From: Erythroxylum novogranatense
Lineage: Eukaryota; Streptophyta; Magnoliopsida; Malpighiales; Erythroxylaceae
DNA: 64,000 bases
Assembly (NCBI GenBank): GCA_029891385.1
Contig: CM057228.1
Span: 60,829,783 to 60,893,782, forward strand
Direction: 5' to 3'
The notes beneath the pieces were generated by a model. That model searched no databases and had not been told where the DNA came from. It saw only the letters and a list, made by a program, of their open reading frames with translations. The position numbers and the translations under genes are program-made. Below are positions 1 through 12,335 of the stretch, piece by piece. How positions within the stretch are numbered: position 1 is the stretch's first letter; each line of letters opens with the position of its first letter.

Positions 1-970
<970 letters not shown>

Positions 971-976
971 CACGTG
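971..976. promoter_or_regulatory. G-box CACGTG in GCACGTGC
   Basis: A palindromic CACGTG core within GCACGTGC lies about 430 bases upstream of the protease ATG. G-boxes bind plant bZIP and bHLH factors. The match is exact, but a six-base motif alone does not prove function. Confidence 0.4.
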
Positions 977-1119
977 CTCCCCACTAGATAATGTTAGCAT
1001 AGGATGACTTGCTCGGTGCGCACGCGCGTGCATTATGGATGATAAAACTTGCAATCAAAGAATGGAATCCTCTTCACTACACCTTAAAACTCGCAATCTG
1101 TCCAATCAAAGTACATTCC

Positions 1120-1127
1120 TGACGTCA
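1120..1127. promoter_or_regulatory. TGACGTCA palindrome (bZIP/TGA-type site)
   Basis: An exact TGACGTCA palindrome sits about 280 bases upstream of the protease ATG, with a CCAAT word about 15 bases before it. This is the core recognised by TGA-type and related bZIP factors. Together with the G-box it makes bZIP control of the gene a reasonable but untested idea. Confidence 0.45.
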
Positions 1128-1355
1128 AAATTTTTATCCATTAAAACAGTGCAGCTTGCTTAACTATGCCCTTTTTGGCTTTTGCCCACGGCCTTCTCTT
1201 TCTACTATTAGCAATTACTGCTCTTCAAGCATCTGATGGGAATTTTCGTACCCCTTTTTATCACACACATCTACATGCGGGGTTGCACGCACACGCCCAC
1301 CCCACTAATTTGTGTTCCTCTTGCTAAAATTTCGTTTGCTTTCGCTATGGATATC

Positions 1356-1363
1356 ATATATAG
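1356..1363 (+). promoter_or_regulatory. Candidate TATA box (ATATATAG)
   Basis: ATATATAG lies about 40 bases before the ATG at 1404. A TATA box at this place would predict transcription starting around 1385-1395 and a very short 5' leader. No better TATA-like word was seen closer to the gene. Confidence 0.45.
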
Positions 1364-1403
1364 CCCTGCCCGTGCGCTATAACCCACGATTAGCTTTTCA
1401 ACT

Positions 1404-2855
1404 ATGGCTGCTATAATCACTTGTTTCTTCTTACTTCTAATTAATCCACTTCTGCTTTTCGTCAATCATGCCCTCGCATTACCAAGTAGCAACACAAGTC
1501 CTCTTATCTTCAGTCTTAAGCCGGTGAGGGCTACTCTTACAGCTCCTAAGAGAGGTACTTCCTTTATTTCAACAAAAAGACCAACAGCAACAGGAATTTT
1601 AGACTTGATGGAACCTTTAAGGGAAGTCAGAGATGGGTACTTAATATCTCTGAATTTGGGGACACCCCCACAAGTTATCCAAGTCTATATGGACACTGGC
1701 AGTGACCTAACTTGGGTTCCTTGTGGAAATCTTACTTTCGATTGTATTGACTGCGATGACTACAGGAACAAGAAGATAATGGCTGCTTATTCTCCTTTTG
1801 TCTCTTCTTCATCGTATAGAGACATCTGTGCTAGTCCCTTTTGCACTGACATCCATAGCTCCGACAACTATTTAGACCAATGCACGATTGCCGGCTGTTC
1901 TCTGATTACCCTTCTCAAGGCCACTTGTCCTAGGCCATGCCCTTCCTTTGCTTACACTTATGGTGCAGGTGGAGTTGTCGCTGGAACATTGACAAGGGAT
2001 ACACTCAGAGTCCATGGAAAGGAAGGAAATGTTACGCAAGAAATTCCCAAGTTCTGCTTTGGATGTGTTGGTTCCACATATCGTGAACCAATTGGCATTG
2101 CTGGGTTTGGTAGAGGCTCGCTTTCTTTGCCTTCACAATTGGGGCTCCTCAAAAAGGGCTTCTCTCACTGCTTCTTGACCTTTAAATATGCAAACAACCC
2201 TAACATTTCTAGTCCTCTGTTGACAGGAGACTTTGCCCTATCTTCTAGGGATAACATGCAATTCACTCCTATTTTGAAGAGTCCCATGTACCCAAATTAC
2301 TACTACATAGGCCTAGACGCCATAACTATTGGCAAAGCTGGTGCAACTACTGAAGTTCCATTAAGCTTGAGGGAGTTCGACTCACAAGGTAATGGTGGGA
2401 TGTTAATTGACTCAGGAACAACATATACTCACCTACCAGAACCATTATACTCCAAGCTTCTCTATATTCTTCAATCTCTAGTCAAATACCCTAGAGCCAC
2501 AGTAGTTGAGAGTCGAAGTGGTTTTGATCTCTGTTACGAGGTCCCTTGTCCAAACAACACTTGCACGATAGATGAGCACTTTCCCCCAATAACCCTTCAT
2601 TTTTTGAACAACGCGAGCCTACTTTTGCCTCAGGAGAATCACTTCTACGCCATGAGTGCTCCTACTAATTCTTCTGTGGTGAAATGTTTGCTGTTCCAAA
2701 GCATGGACGATGCTGATTATGGACCTGCCGGAGTGTTCGGGAGCTTTCAGCAACAGAATGTGGAAGTTGTTTATGACTTGGAGAATGAAAGGATTGGGTT
2801 TAAACCGATGGACTGTGCATTGGCTGCAGTATCTCCTGGACTTGGCAAGAAGTAA
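1404..2855 (+). CDS. Plant A1-family aspartyl protease (nepenthesin-like), intronless, 483 aa
   Basis: A secreted or endomembrane pepsin-fold endopeptidase is predicted. Residues 1-25 form a hydrophobic signal peptide ending near HALA; a basic prosegment of about 50 residues follows. The catalytic fold starts near Tyr79 (YLISLNLGTPPQ). The first catalytic motif is DTGSDLTWVPC with Asp97, and the second is IDSGTTYTHLP with Asp336, so both catalytic aspartates are present. The flap tyrosine is probably Tyr186 in FAYTYGAGG. A Cys-rich insertion follows the first motif, as in plant nepenthesin-type enzymes, and the C-terminus carries the typical GSFQQQNVEVVYDL block at about 446-459. One exon covers the whole family length of 450-500 residues with no stop or frameshift. 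The ATG was chosen because it alone gives a complete signal peptide. I recall a similar Arabidopsis protein (At5g45120-like), but this was not checked. The substrate is unknown. Confidence 0.95.
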   Translation: MAAIITCFFLLLINPLLLFVNHALALPSSNTSPLIFSLKPVRATLTAPKRGTSFISTKRPTATGILDLMEPLREVRDGYLISLNLGTPPQVIQVYMDTGSDLTWVPCGNLTFDCIDCDDYRNKKIMAAYSPFVSSSSYRDICASPFCTDIHSSDNYLDQCTIAGCSLITLLKATCPRPCPSFAYTYGAGGVVAGTLTRDTLRVHGKEGNVTQEIPKFCFGCVGSTYREPIGIAGFGRGSLSLPSQLGLLKKGFSHCFLTFKYANNPNISSPLLTGDFALSSRDNMQFTPILKSPMYPNYYYIGLDAITIGKAGATTEVPLSLREFDSQGNGGMLIDSGTTYTHLPEPLYSKLLYILQSLVKYPRATVVESRSGFDLCYEVPCPNNTCTIDEHFPPITLHFLNNASLLLPQENHFYAMSAPTNSSVVKCLLFQSMDDADYGPAGVFGSFQQQNVEVVYDLENERIGFKPMDCALAAVSPGLGKK

Positions 2856-3228
2856 CTAATTGAATGTTACCAGTGGTCGGCAATCAAAGAACATGTTCCT
2901 GTACTGCAGCTGGTGAATGGTGTAGATTGCTAGTTCTAGAAGTGCATGCTTGTTGTGCTTTGTTTTGGTTAATGAACTAAGAAAAATTGCGGATGGATCG
3001 GCCACTGGAGGAGTATTGATCCAGCAATTAGCTTTTACAATCTATTCGAGGACGACAAACTTGTTCCTTTCAGTTTAATAATTGTTCTGTAAGCTTTCAT
3101 CGTGATTAGATCAATCCCCTTGACGTTAAAGCACTTGCCAAATCGTTATGTTCTTATGTTTCGTAGGCTGGATAATTAATGGGGTCAACAACATGGCAAG
3201 GAGTTCCTGATCATCAATCTTAAATAAA
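2856..3228 (+). terminator. Protease 3' UTR region with candidate poly(A) signal AATAAA at 3223
   Basis: After the TAA stop the sequence is non-coding. The first canonical AATAAA is at 3223-3228, about 370 bases downstream, within TAAATAAAAG. Plant poly(A) signals are loose, so an earlier cleavage site is possible. Confidence 0.4.
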
Positions 3229-3779
3229 AGAAATATTCTTCTAAATATTTTATTTTTGTTGTTTATGGTGTCATTATTATTAATGCTCACCAATCACCAG
3301 TCATTTAATTTTTTCTCCCCCTAATTAATCAATTAACAAATGAAATGTCATACGCATTTGTTGTTATTTAAGATAATAAATTATAAAGTTTAAATCTCTT
3401 TATTTTTTAATTTCAGTATCTAATCTTTTAAAAATTTTAATTAAGTGTTCAAACTTTAAAATTAGATAATTTAGTTTAAAATATTATGTTTGCGAACATT
3501 TTCCATTACCATTGATAAAGTAATTTAAAACTAATATTTTGAAATTTTATGTGACATATTCTTTGATATATAATATAATATCCTAATTTCGGTATATAAT
3601 TAGGGTTTAACCTAGATTAGGTATTGTATATACATGCATAACATTAGCATTTATATACAAATTGATATTTGTACACATTACAAGTTAGCACATGCACTCA
3701 TTTGACATGTCCCGAGGTATAAAAGAAGTTAAGTCAACATGATGTGAATTTGGTATGTCTTTAGAGAGCCCTTTAAATT
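3229..3779. other. AT-rich intergenic spacer
   Basis: No open frame, RNA gene or clear transposon terminus was recognised. The LINE 3' end should lie in or near its right part, since LINE-like minus-strand translation fades out near 3780. No clear poly(A)/poly(T) tail or target-site duplication was found. Confidence 0.5.
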
Positions 3780-4148
3780 TTCCATGAGTTGGCAAATTTA
3801 GGCTAACAACTTTTAATAGCTTCATTTTGGAGTAGTTATATGCCAATCCATTGGATATTGTCTTCCAAAACCAGTTGTTGAGGGCATTTAAGAGTCTTGA
3901 ACTACCTTAAATATCTTTCCTCCAAATCTTAAACATCCATGAACCTAAAAATTAAGTAAATAGTCTTATCACCCTTAGATATCCTCCTCTCATTTTATAG
4001 TCGTTTGATGATTTCTTTATAGCTTAATCCTAATTTGTTGAGGAAGCATAAATATTGATACAGTTTTCTAGATTCCTGGAGTGACGTTGCATGAAAAAAA
4101 AGTGCATAATGGATTATGGAGCTTTTTTACACATAATGCAAGTACTTG
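3780..4148 (-). pseudogene. LINE ORF2 3' end (zinc-knuckle and C-terminal part), decayed
   Basis: Minus-strand translation from 4148 downward gives STCIMCKKAP, a stop, then SIMHFFF and SRNLE. This resembles the C-x2-C...H...C module near the C-terminus of plant L1-type ORF2 proteins. Further down, a fragment with LEERYLR resembles the usual C-terminal iWkeRN motif. Several stops interrupt it. Across solo LTR A the frame rejoins piece 8668-8873: FLNVSS runs straight into TCIMC when one ACTTG copy and the LTR are left out. It is the most 3' part of the LINE that underlies the whole nest. Confidence 0.75.
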
Positions 4149-4616
4149 TGTTGGGCCCAATTGCGGAACCCAACTCTTAATCGGAACTATATAACGTGAG
4201 CGTAATCCAATGATGTCTCCTTAACCATTATCAATTCCTCTTCTTGCTCTAATATCATCAATGGTTGGGTCCCGCTTGAATCCGGAACCCTAACCTTGTG
4301 AACTCATCATACTGAACAAAATTTTCCTATAGGGTTATTACCCTTATTAGGCATCATCCCATAAAGGTGGCGTGCACATGACAATCAACATCAAAACAAA
4401 CTTATTACTTCAACTCAAACATATTACGAGGAAATCAATATAAACATATATACATAACTGAACTATTTCAATCTATCATTTTATTTCTAAAGAAACAGAG
4501 TTTGAAAAACTTTATTTACATATCAAAAGCCACACCATTGGCTTATTACAAAATACAAATAATAAATTTGCAGAAGTTCCCTTAGGCTCTTGATCACTTG
4601 ATCTCTTAACTATTAC

Positions 4617-5377
4617 CTGAAGAGGGGACAGAAAGGGGGTGAGCTTCACAGCTCGTGGGTAATAATTTATAACGGAAAAATAAGCAAAAACTATTGAAAA
4701 CGTTCACTTGTCATAGAAAATTTTCATATGGTTCATAAAACACATGTTTCTTAGGCTTTCAGCCAAAATTCACAAGTTGCAAAATATGAATGCATCAAAC
4801 TTGTTAATATAACATGAGTACATAAACACATCAGAATGGTTTGGGTTATGCAAACTATGTATGCATCCCTCTTGTCATAAGCACATAAGCATATCAAAAT
4901 GGTTCGAGTAGATCCAAAACAGAACGTACTACGCAAAAACGCATTTTCATATAATGGTCTTGCGTAGCCGTGAACTTATGGGAGTCTATGAAGGAGCTCC
5001 ATGCCACCAGCGAGCAGGTGAGAGAAGCCTTTAACTTGATCAACGTATACGTGACTTAACTTAGGGAATCACTACAAACCCACATAACACATATTTCATA
5101 ACTTGTAAATATGTTGCCCAAAATGGCACTTTTATGAGACTTGATTATTCATAAACATGAGATATTTCAAAAATTATTTTTGAAAATCTGATTTCATAAA
5201 CTTGTATCTTTTCAAAAGAATCATTTTCAAAACCTTTTCATAAATTATCAACACAATTCATATAACAAACATATAGCAATAAATGTAACACTTATGATGC
5301 AATTGGAAACATTAAACTTCTTTGATTCAAAGTAAACATTAGTGACTTATTTACTCTGTTATAGACATGTAACCTAC
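4617..5377 (-). other. Candidate leader intron of LTR A with acceptor hairpin 4641-4654
   Basis: On the minus strand a donor-like CAAG/GTAGGT lies at 5377, and a pyrimidine-rich tract ending TCTTCAG lies at 4617. The hairpin GAGCTTCACAGCTC (5-bp stem, 4-base loop) lies about 25 bases upstream of the acceptor. Corresponding elements are present in B, C, M, L, E and F. Splicing is inferred, not shown. Confidence 0.45.
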
Positions 5378-6413
5378 CTTGATTTTCTTGCTTATAGCCT
5401 TGTTCAAAAATGGCTCTTCTCTTGTTCCTCTTACCTCTTTGATCCCTTTATACAATAACAAAAATTCCACTCAATAGGGTTTTCAATTGAAAATCCCTCA
5501 AACACAATCACTAAAATTGGTTATAGAATACTTAAACCCAAGCATTTTCCAAACTTCATAAACTAAAATCCTTTTAAAAATCTAAAAGTTTTAAAAATGA
5601 TCTTACCTTCATTCTTCACCAAATGAAGGGATCCTTAGCTCAAAAGGAAGCTCTTCTTTTCCTCTACTTGTTTCGCTTCTTGAATAACCTCAAAATCTCT
5701 TTTGAAGACTAACACAATTGAAATCCTTGCTTGTTTTCTCTTCTTTCTCTTCTTCTCTTCATATTTCTCTCTCTTCTTCCAATTATGCCCTTAATGATTG
5801 AGAAATGTCCCATTTGCCCTTCCATTTATGCCTTATGTCTTTTATACTTAAGTGTCTTGCCAAAAGTATCATTGAATATTCTGACATAATTCTTTCTTCT
5901 AGAAAAGTGTTCTCCCTTGTCTTAAGTTTTCAATGACACCAAAATCAATCCATTTGGTTCAGAAATATGAAAGCTAGGGCCCAAACATTTCAGACTGTTG
6001 TTAGACTGAAACAGTACACTATACCCAACTTTCATCCAGAAATTGAAAGTCCTAAAGACTAGAATAGATTTCAACTTCTTCATATCATATGTAGCTTCAT
6101 GTCTCTAGTTTATCTTGAAACTATAATCATCTTATTCGGAGTTCTATCGATCCAAAAATCATCAAAATACTGAAGCATGTTTAGTAAAATATCCAATTCC
6201 TACTCTTCCAATCGATACCCTTATTTCGATTCAATCTATCTTTTTCCAATCAATACCAAAAGCTATAAAAATCTATGGAGCGGTAGAAAAATGTGTTAAG
6301 AAACTATTGGTTTAAGAATCACTTCATTTGGAGGTTTGAGAACAAAGTTATGACCAAAAGAATCAAACATGATTTTTCCCCCAATCATATTGAACCTATC
6401 TCGGGACAAATGG

Positions 6414-7510
6414 CATAACTCTCTCTATAGATGTCAAATTAAGATCATCTTAGGACGATTTCAAATAGGTATTTGAGATATACAACTTTTAAGTAGACCT
6501 TGAGGTCAGATTTTATCATCTAAAGGGTCAAAATGGACCAAACGGTAGGATCAGACGAAGCCAAAGAAAAAAGCAGACGAATGGGAAAAAGCAGATGAAT
6601 GGGAAACATTACCATAACTTTCCCTATAGATATTAGATTTGTGTGTTATTTGGATGGTTCGAAAGAGGGCTTCACGATCTACAACTATAAAGAGATATCA
6701 AAGACAGATTCTATCTTCTGAAGGATGAAAAATGGAGCAGAAAATAGGTACAGACGAAACCAAATGAAAAAGTAGACAATTGGGAAAAATTGCCATAACT
6801 TTCCCTAAAGATATCATAGTTATATGTTCTTTAGATGGTTAAAAATAAGACTTTAAGATCTACAACTTTCATGAAGATCTTGAAGACAGATTCTATCGTT
6901 TGAAGGGTCAAAAAAAGAAGAAAATGATAAGTATAGACGAAAATGAATGAAAAAACAGATTAATGGGAAAAAGCAGACAAATGGGAAAAATTGTCATGAA
7001 TTTCCCTAAATATATCAAATTTGTGTGTTCTTTAGATGGTTTGAAAGAGGACTTCAATATATACAACTTTCATAAAGACCTTAAAGATAGATTCTATCGT
7101 CTAAAGAGTTAAAAAAGGAGCAGAAGATAGGTATAGATGAAACTAAATGAAAAAACACACTAACGGGAAAAAGCAGACGAATGGGAAAAATTTCCATAAC
7201 TTTTCCTAAAGATATAGGATTTCTGTGTTCATCAGATGGTTTGAAAGAGGACTTCAATATATACAACTTTTATGAAGAACTTAAAGATAGATTATATCGT
7301 CTGAAGGATAAAAAATGGAGCAGAAAATAGTTACAAATGAAACCAAATGAAAAAGCAGATGAATTGGAAAAATTGCTATAACTTTCCCTAAAGATATAGG
7401 ATTAGGATGTTCTTTAGTTTGTTTGAAAGAGGACTTCAATATCTACAACTTTTATGTAGATCTTGAAGACAGATTCTATCATTGGAGGGGTCAAAAATGG
7501 ACTAGACGAT
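6414..7510. repeat. Six tandem sub-repeats of about 180-200 bp in LTR A
   Basis: Each unit opens with CATAACT followed by TCCCTAAAGATAT or a variant, and ends in GGGAAAAATT. Unit starts are near 6414, 6613, 6794, 6995, 7195 and 7376, giving spacings of 199, 181, 201, 200 and 181. Related but more diverged units occur at the corresponding place in M and L. The array lies in the presumed U3 part of the LTR. Confidence 0.85.
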
Positions 7511-7520
7511 AGTGTACAGA

Positions 7521-7745
7521 AGGTCAAACATAGAAAAAGCAGAGGGTCAAACATAGAAGAAGCAGAAGGTCAAACATAGAAGAGTAGAAGGTCAAACATA
7601 GAAGAAGCAGAAGTCAAACATAGAAGAAGCAGAAGGTCAAACATAGAAGAAGCAGAAGGTCAAACATAGAAGAAGCAGAAGGTCAAACACAGAAGAAGCA
7701 GAAGTCAAACATAGAACAAGTAAAAGTCAACCATAGAAGAAGCAA
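7521..7745. repeat. Minisatellite of about 10 units, 22-24 bp
   Basis: The unit is close to GGTCAAACATAGAAGAAGCA with a short GAA tail. About ten copies run head to tail with one-base length changes and a few substitutions. There is no spacer-repeat pattern. It lies directly beside the 200-bp sub-repeats and seems private to this LTR copy. Confidence 0.93.
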
Positions 7746-8662
7746 ATAAACAGAAGATAGCAAAAAGCAGAAGAAGCAAAAAAAAAAAAGATTCATCTTC
7801 ACAGATGATATGATGTCATCATAGACGATACAACTTTACTCTTGAACATTTTCCCTTATAAGGACCATAACTTTTGACTCCAAAGTTCAAAATTCTCATA
7901 CTGTATACCGTTGAAAAGATAAAAGATAGATATACAACTTTTTAGAAGACAACTTTATCTAAAACAGCCTAGAACAATTCAAAATTGCCCTTGAATTCAG
8001 AACACAAATTTTACATTCATCCACCAATGTACTGTACCCAGTTCTTAACTTCATGACAAATTTTGAAATTCTTAAACACATAATTTAAATTCTATGTCTT
8101 CATAATAAATGTATCTATATGTTTCTAGTTTACTCTAAATTAAAAATCATCTCATTTGGATAACTAGAGAAAAATTTGTGGCTAAAAGACTGAAGCATAC
8201 TCTGTGAATATTTTCCAAATCAACCACCCATTTTGTTTCACAATCTTTCTTTAACACAACTCATACCAAAATTACCTTTTCTACTTCATTTACTCCTCAT
8301 TCTCAACTCCATTTCAATCAGTATCATCCAAAAAAAATATAGTCCATGACTAATCATGAACACCAATAACAGAACATACACATATGTACATATTCTTCAT
8401 CAACTTACTACACAAATTCAACTTCATTTTTTCTTTCATTGCGCTCCTAACTCTCACTTTAATTCTTCCCATTTCAGAAATCTCTTATCCACCAGAAACA
8501 CCAAAGAAAAACATGGATTTATTCCCATTTCTCATTTACTACTTTACTCTTGTGTATCATTTCTAATTCAAAAAATTTCATCATTTGTTCTTTACTTATG
8601 ACTAATCACCAAAATTTCTTATTCAATAGTTCTAACTTCTAAGAAACGTTCAGGGTCCAACA

Positions 8663-8873
8663 ACTTGATACATTGAGAAAGCTTACCTGTCCATAGTAGC
8701 TAGCCTATTTTAGACTTGGCCACAATAAGAAGGAGATTCTAAGAGCTAGATTTAATTTTCATGTCATCTTTTTTCATTATGTAATTTTCCCCACTAATTT
8801 TAGTAGCTTTTGAATGACATGTTGTTGAAGAAATAAAATGAATTCCTATTCCAAAGATACTTATCATCTCTTT
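8663..8873 (-). pseudogene. LINE ORF2 fragment between solo LTRs A and B
   Basis: Minus-strand translation gives DDKYLWNRNSF, then FYFFNNMSFKSY, which matches the D..iW....G.Fsvks.Y module of plant L1 ORF2. Next come pieces resembling FLLW and NRLATMDR in two frames. The first five bases are the right TSD copy of A and the last five the left TSD copy of B. The reading continues across B into 14954 (PNYCLIVER then DDKYLW), which supports insertion of B into this LINE. Confidence 0.75.
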
Positions 8874-9428
8874 TGTAGCATCCCGTTACCGGTGTGATGA
8901 GTATATCGGTAATTTGGATCGGGTCCGGATTGAGTACAGGCAAATGTTGGATTGCACATGCATTATAGCTTATAAATTCATGGTAAATGATTAGTGATTG
9001 CATAAACATATGTATGTACATACATGTATGACAATTTCCCGATTAAATTGTGTAAATATTGGAATTTGGTTATCATAGCACAGATCAGGTTTTGAATAGA
9101 GAATTGGAAGGAAATTGAATTTAGAGGATTGGAAATTGAAATTGGAGTGTAGGATTGGATGTTTCCTATTGTTGTGAATTTATAGGAATTTTTCCGAAAT
9201 GTTTAAAGTGTTAGGTCTGGACTGGAAATTTGGCTTAGTGACCGATTAATTAAATTATGGTTCTGAGATTGATTGACAATTGGTATGAAATAATTGGAGT
9301 TGTGAATTCGGGAATTATGGTTGCAAACCATTGTGAAATTGGGAGAAAAATAGAATAAGAATTGGATGGTTAGATCCTGAGAATTTGACTTGTGGCAATG
9401 AAATTGCCAAACAAGCCCTAAGTTCTTT

Positions 9429-9438
9429 TATTTATAAG
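9429..9438 (+). promoter_or_regulatory. TATA-like promoter element of LTR B
   Basis: TATTTATAAG lies about 560 bases into LTR B, directly before a pyrimidine-rich stretch that looks like the start of a transcript leader. The equivalent element in C is on the minus strand at 12884-12893, which sets the opposite transcription directions of the two LTRs. Confidence 0.5.
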
Positions 9439-9957
9439 CCTTCATCCCTTTGATTTTGCCTCCACGATTGCTTGCTTCCGTTTGAAAGAAAATCGATTTT
9501 CTTCTTCTCTTCTCCTTCGTGATCCATCTTTCTTGCTTGTTGTTTTCATCTTCTTCCTTTAAATTGCTCTGATCATCGTCTTCAACCTAGCTTAAGCTTT
9601 GGAATAGGAAGAAAATGTTATTTGGAGGAGAAGTGGAGATTATCGTGGGTGAGGATTGAACCGAAGGCTTGAATATTTGGTGATTTTCGAAAATCAAGTA
9701 AGTTATTGTTCCTTTATGCTCTACATAGTTTAAGTTGATCATGGATTTGAGTATTCGATTGTTTAGAAATTCTTGAGTTTCGGATAATAGGGTTTTTGGG
9801 AAAATTGTTGAGTTTGATTTGGGTATTTGATGACTAATGATTATTTGATGGATTTGAAGTTATAAATGAATTGAGTGTAGTGCTTATAGTTGTTTGGGAG
9901 TGTTTTAGACTGAATTAAATGGTTGAGAATCTGAGAAATCTGAGAAATTTCGGGTTT

Positions 9958-10204
9958 GGACGCGGCCGGGTTATGCGTTGCGACGACGTGATGAACACGC
10001 CATGCGCGAGCCATCCTCGATTTGCGCGTCGCGAAAGCGAGGATGTCGACGCGACGAAGCGAGTTTTTATCTGCACGTCGCAACGAGAAAACAACGCACG
10101 TCGCAGCGAGCAGGCGTGGATTTGCCGCGGGGAGAAATGAAACGTGCGTCGCGGTGAAAGAAGAGGTCTCGCCGCGGCTAGCAACCACGCGCCGCGGTGA
10201 GGGA
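9958..10204. repeat. CpG-dense palindromic island in LTR B
   Basis: A GC-rich block in otherwise AT-rich LTR sequence is built from words such as GCGTCGCGA, GTCGACGCGACG, CACGTCGCAACG and CGCCGCGGTG, in both orientations. The composition opens long but meaningless frames on both strands. Its position downstream of the TATA-like element corresponds to that of the island in C. Confidence 0.8.
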
Positions 10205-10678
10205 CCTTATTTTCCGAAAATAAAATTTAAGTGTTTATGAAATGATTGTTACAAGTAATGAGTTGAGGTTTTGATTGCAAATGAATTGATCCTTAGTGAT
10301 TAATTGGAATTTAGAGTCTAAGAATTTTGAATTGATATGATGGAAATTCGGAATTGAATTCGATGATTATCTGTAACACCCCACACCCGCAGGATCCGAA
10401 CCCGACATCCACAGTGATATCCGGGTCCGTGCCCCACGAGAATGGCGTGCTAACCACTCGATCAGAAATCAGTACATTACTTTTAAATAACAAATGCGCG
10501 GAAGTCTATCTAATTGGGTACAAACATTTTCAATAGCCACTGAGATCAATCTTACGAATTCAAATAACCATTTTAGTACAAAAATCAAGACATGCAATGC
10601 AGACGCGAACTGATCCCGACTTGACCTTCACTTGAATCCTGCGAACATACTCCGTTTTGCTAAAGGGTACTCTTGATT

Positions 10679-11775
10679 CTGAAAAATAAGTTGCAATGTT
10701 GGGTGAGTTTGCGAACTCGGTGAGAAACCATCATCGATGGTTCACTAAATCATGCATTACGCAGATCGCGTATAGCACGAAGACAATAGTAGTCAATTAA
10801 CGATGATCGTATAATATTATATAAAGACGATATAACGATTTCTGATGATAAGCGATTATGATATATATAATTCACAGTGATAACCAATTATGATACCATA
10901 CCGTAGATTACGAGATGGCCTCACGATTCGCGATGTAGTCTATTAACGATCTATGGTAATCATACATAGCAATTCTGATGTCACATCACGGTTCGCAGAT
11001 ATTAGAAGCGATTCTGATAAATCATGTCAACACGCAATCATCATTCATTCACAATAATTTGCGATGAGCGGTCACATTCATTCACAGAATCATGCGATCA
11101 TTTCAGACATTCAATCAAGATGCAATGCATATGAGACTCTTTTCCGATTATTGATGTTGTGCCCAAGTGCTCGATCGGTGATTAGTTGGATGTGTCGTGA
11201 TTTCTCCCTCGGGCCAGGCGTCAAGATAAAGGCTTAGGATAATCCCTGGGCTCGAGGTCCGGCCAAGAGTAACTGATGATATGTGGGGACGCGTGATTTT
11301 CTCCCTCGGGCTAAGCCCGGTCGATCGATGTTCGAGCTCGAGGCTCTTTTCGGTGATAATAGCAACTTGGGACACGCCCATTATCGATCATGCATTTATG
11401 CATGCGGTCGATGTTCGATAATTCAAGATTCAAATGATTCAAGAATTTACAGTGTATGGCTACAAAGCCCAGTATATCAGTTCCCAGTGTCACTCAGTAA
11501 TTCAATCCAATACAGTAATCGTATGCGAATTAGTCACATATAATTCAAGAATAATGATTCACTCATACATTTGGTGGTCATACAAGAGTCCGATTCAATA
11601 CAATGAGAACATACAGTTCGATCATGTGTATTTCAATAATCATGCAATTTACAGTGTCAAGTAGCAGTTCCATTCAGTACAGTAAAAGCATACAATTCAA
11701 TCACATTCATTTCAGTAATTCATATAGTAAGCATTTAGCCAATCAAGAATTTGAGAAACCAACTAGGTTACTCAC
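10679..11775 (-). other. Candidate leader intron of LTR C with hairpin 10705-10718
   Basis: On the minus strand the donor is TTACAG/GTGAGTAACC at 11775 and the acceptor CTTATTTTTCAG at 10679. Hairpin GAGTTTGCGAACTC lies just upstream of the acceptor. After the acceptor, the terminal block with GAGTACCC and GTCGGGATCAGTTC is also present in B and F. Confidence 0.5.
11160..11365. repeat. Inverted-repeat cluster in LTR C candidate intron
   Basis: GC-richer sequence carries two copies of TCTCCCTCGGGC and several self-complementary stretches (GGGCTCGAG, GAGCTCGAG). It lies mid-intron, as do comparable clusters at 14060-14250 in B, 29230-29375 in M, 33440-33590 in L and 4925-5035 in A. Confidence 0.55.
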
Positions 11776-12335
11776 CTGTAACTTCCGAGCTATTGCTGAA
11801 GTCCAAAGAATGTCCGTGGAACGATGATCCAACGGCGCCACTATAACAGTAAAGTACAACCCATTACTAATTGCCCAATAAAACAGTACAGTAATGCATA
11901 TGTCTCAGTGCAAATGATGTACAATGCGTGTTCACGATTTTCCGGTGCCAAATCCCAATTTCGATACCTTAAGCCCAATTCCACTTTCTTACTCAATTGC
12001 TCGACAATAATTGATCCGATTCTATGATCCATCCAATTTCCTATATTCATACTTCCTATAATAATTTCATATCCATCGGTCAAATTATCCAGTGAAAATC
12101 TCAATTAAAACTCCAATTGTCTCAATTCAGTACTTAGATCACACTATAAACCATAATTAACCTTAAATCTCAAGAATCAGTATCAATTAAATTAAATTCC
12201 AACTCTCAATATTTTTCTCAATAGTAGACCTCTTTCCCTAGTTCACAGTGAATTGAGAATCACCTCAATTGGAGGTCTACACCATAAGTTATGTCCCATA
12301 AACGAATATACATTCAATCAGAAAACTGCCCCATA

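Larger units (their letters stand above)
4149..8662 (-). mobile_element. Solo LTR A, 4.5 kb, Ty3/gypsy-like, TSD ACTTG
   Basis: The block begins TGTTGGGCCC and ends GGGTCCAACA, and is flanked by a perfect 5-bp repeat ACTTG at 4144-4148 and 8663-8667. There is no internal coding region, so it is a solo LTR left by LTR-LTR recombination. It is 4,514 bp and shares blocks with M, L, E and F: the hairpin and G-run near 4640, an inverted-repeat cluster near 4925-5035, CT-rich leader sequence near 5640-5800, and sub-repeats from 6414. By comparison with M, whose PPT and PBS are visible, transcription would run on the minus strand. It interrupts the LINE at the zinc-knuckle codons. Confidence 0.93.

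Noticed and set aside
1271..2152. Minus-strand frames overlapping the protease (1271-1465 and 1958-2152)
   Set aside because: They are antisense shadows of a clear plus-strand gene.
7521..7745. Regular repeats suggesting a CRISPR-like array
   Set aside because: The repeats are head to tail without spacers, in an LTR of a plant genome; it is a minisatellite.
9841..10240. Long overlapping frames on both strands in LTR B, some Arg-rich
   Set aside because: They arise from the GC-rich palindromic island, which lacks stop codons in all frames, and are not kept in C.
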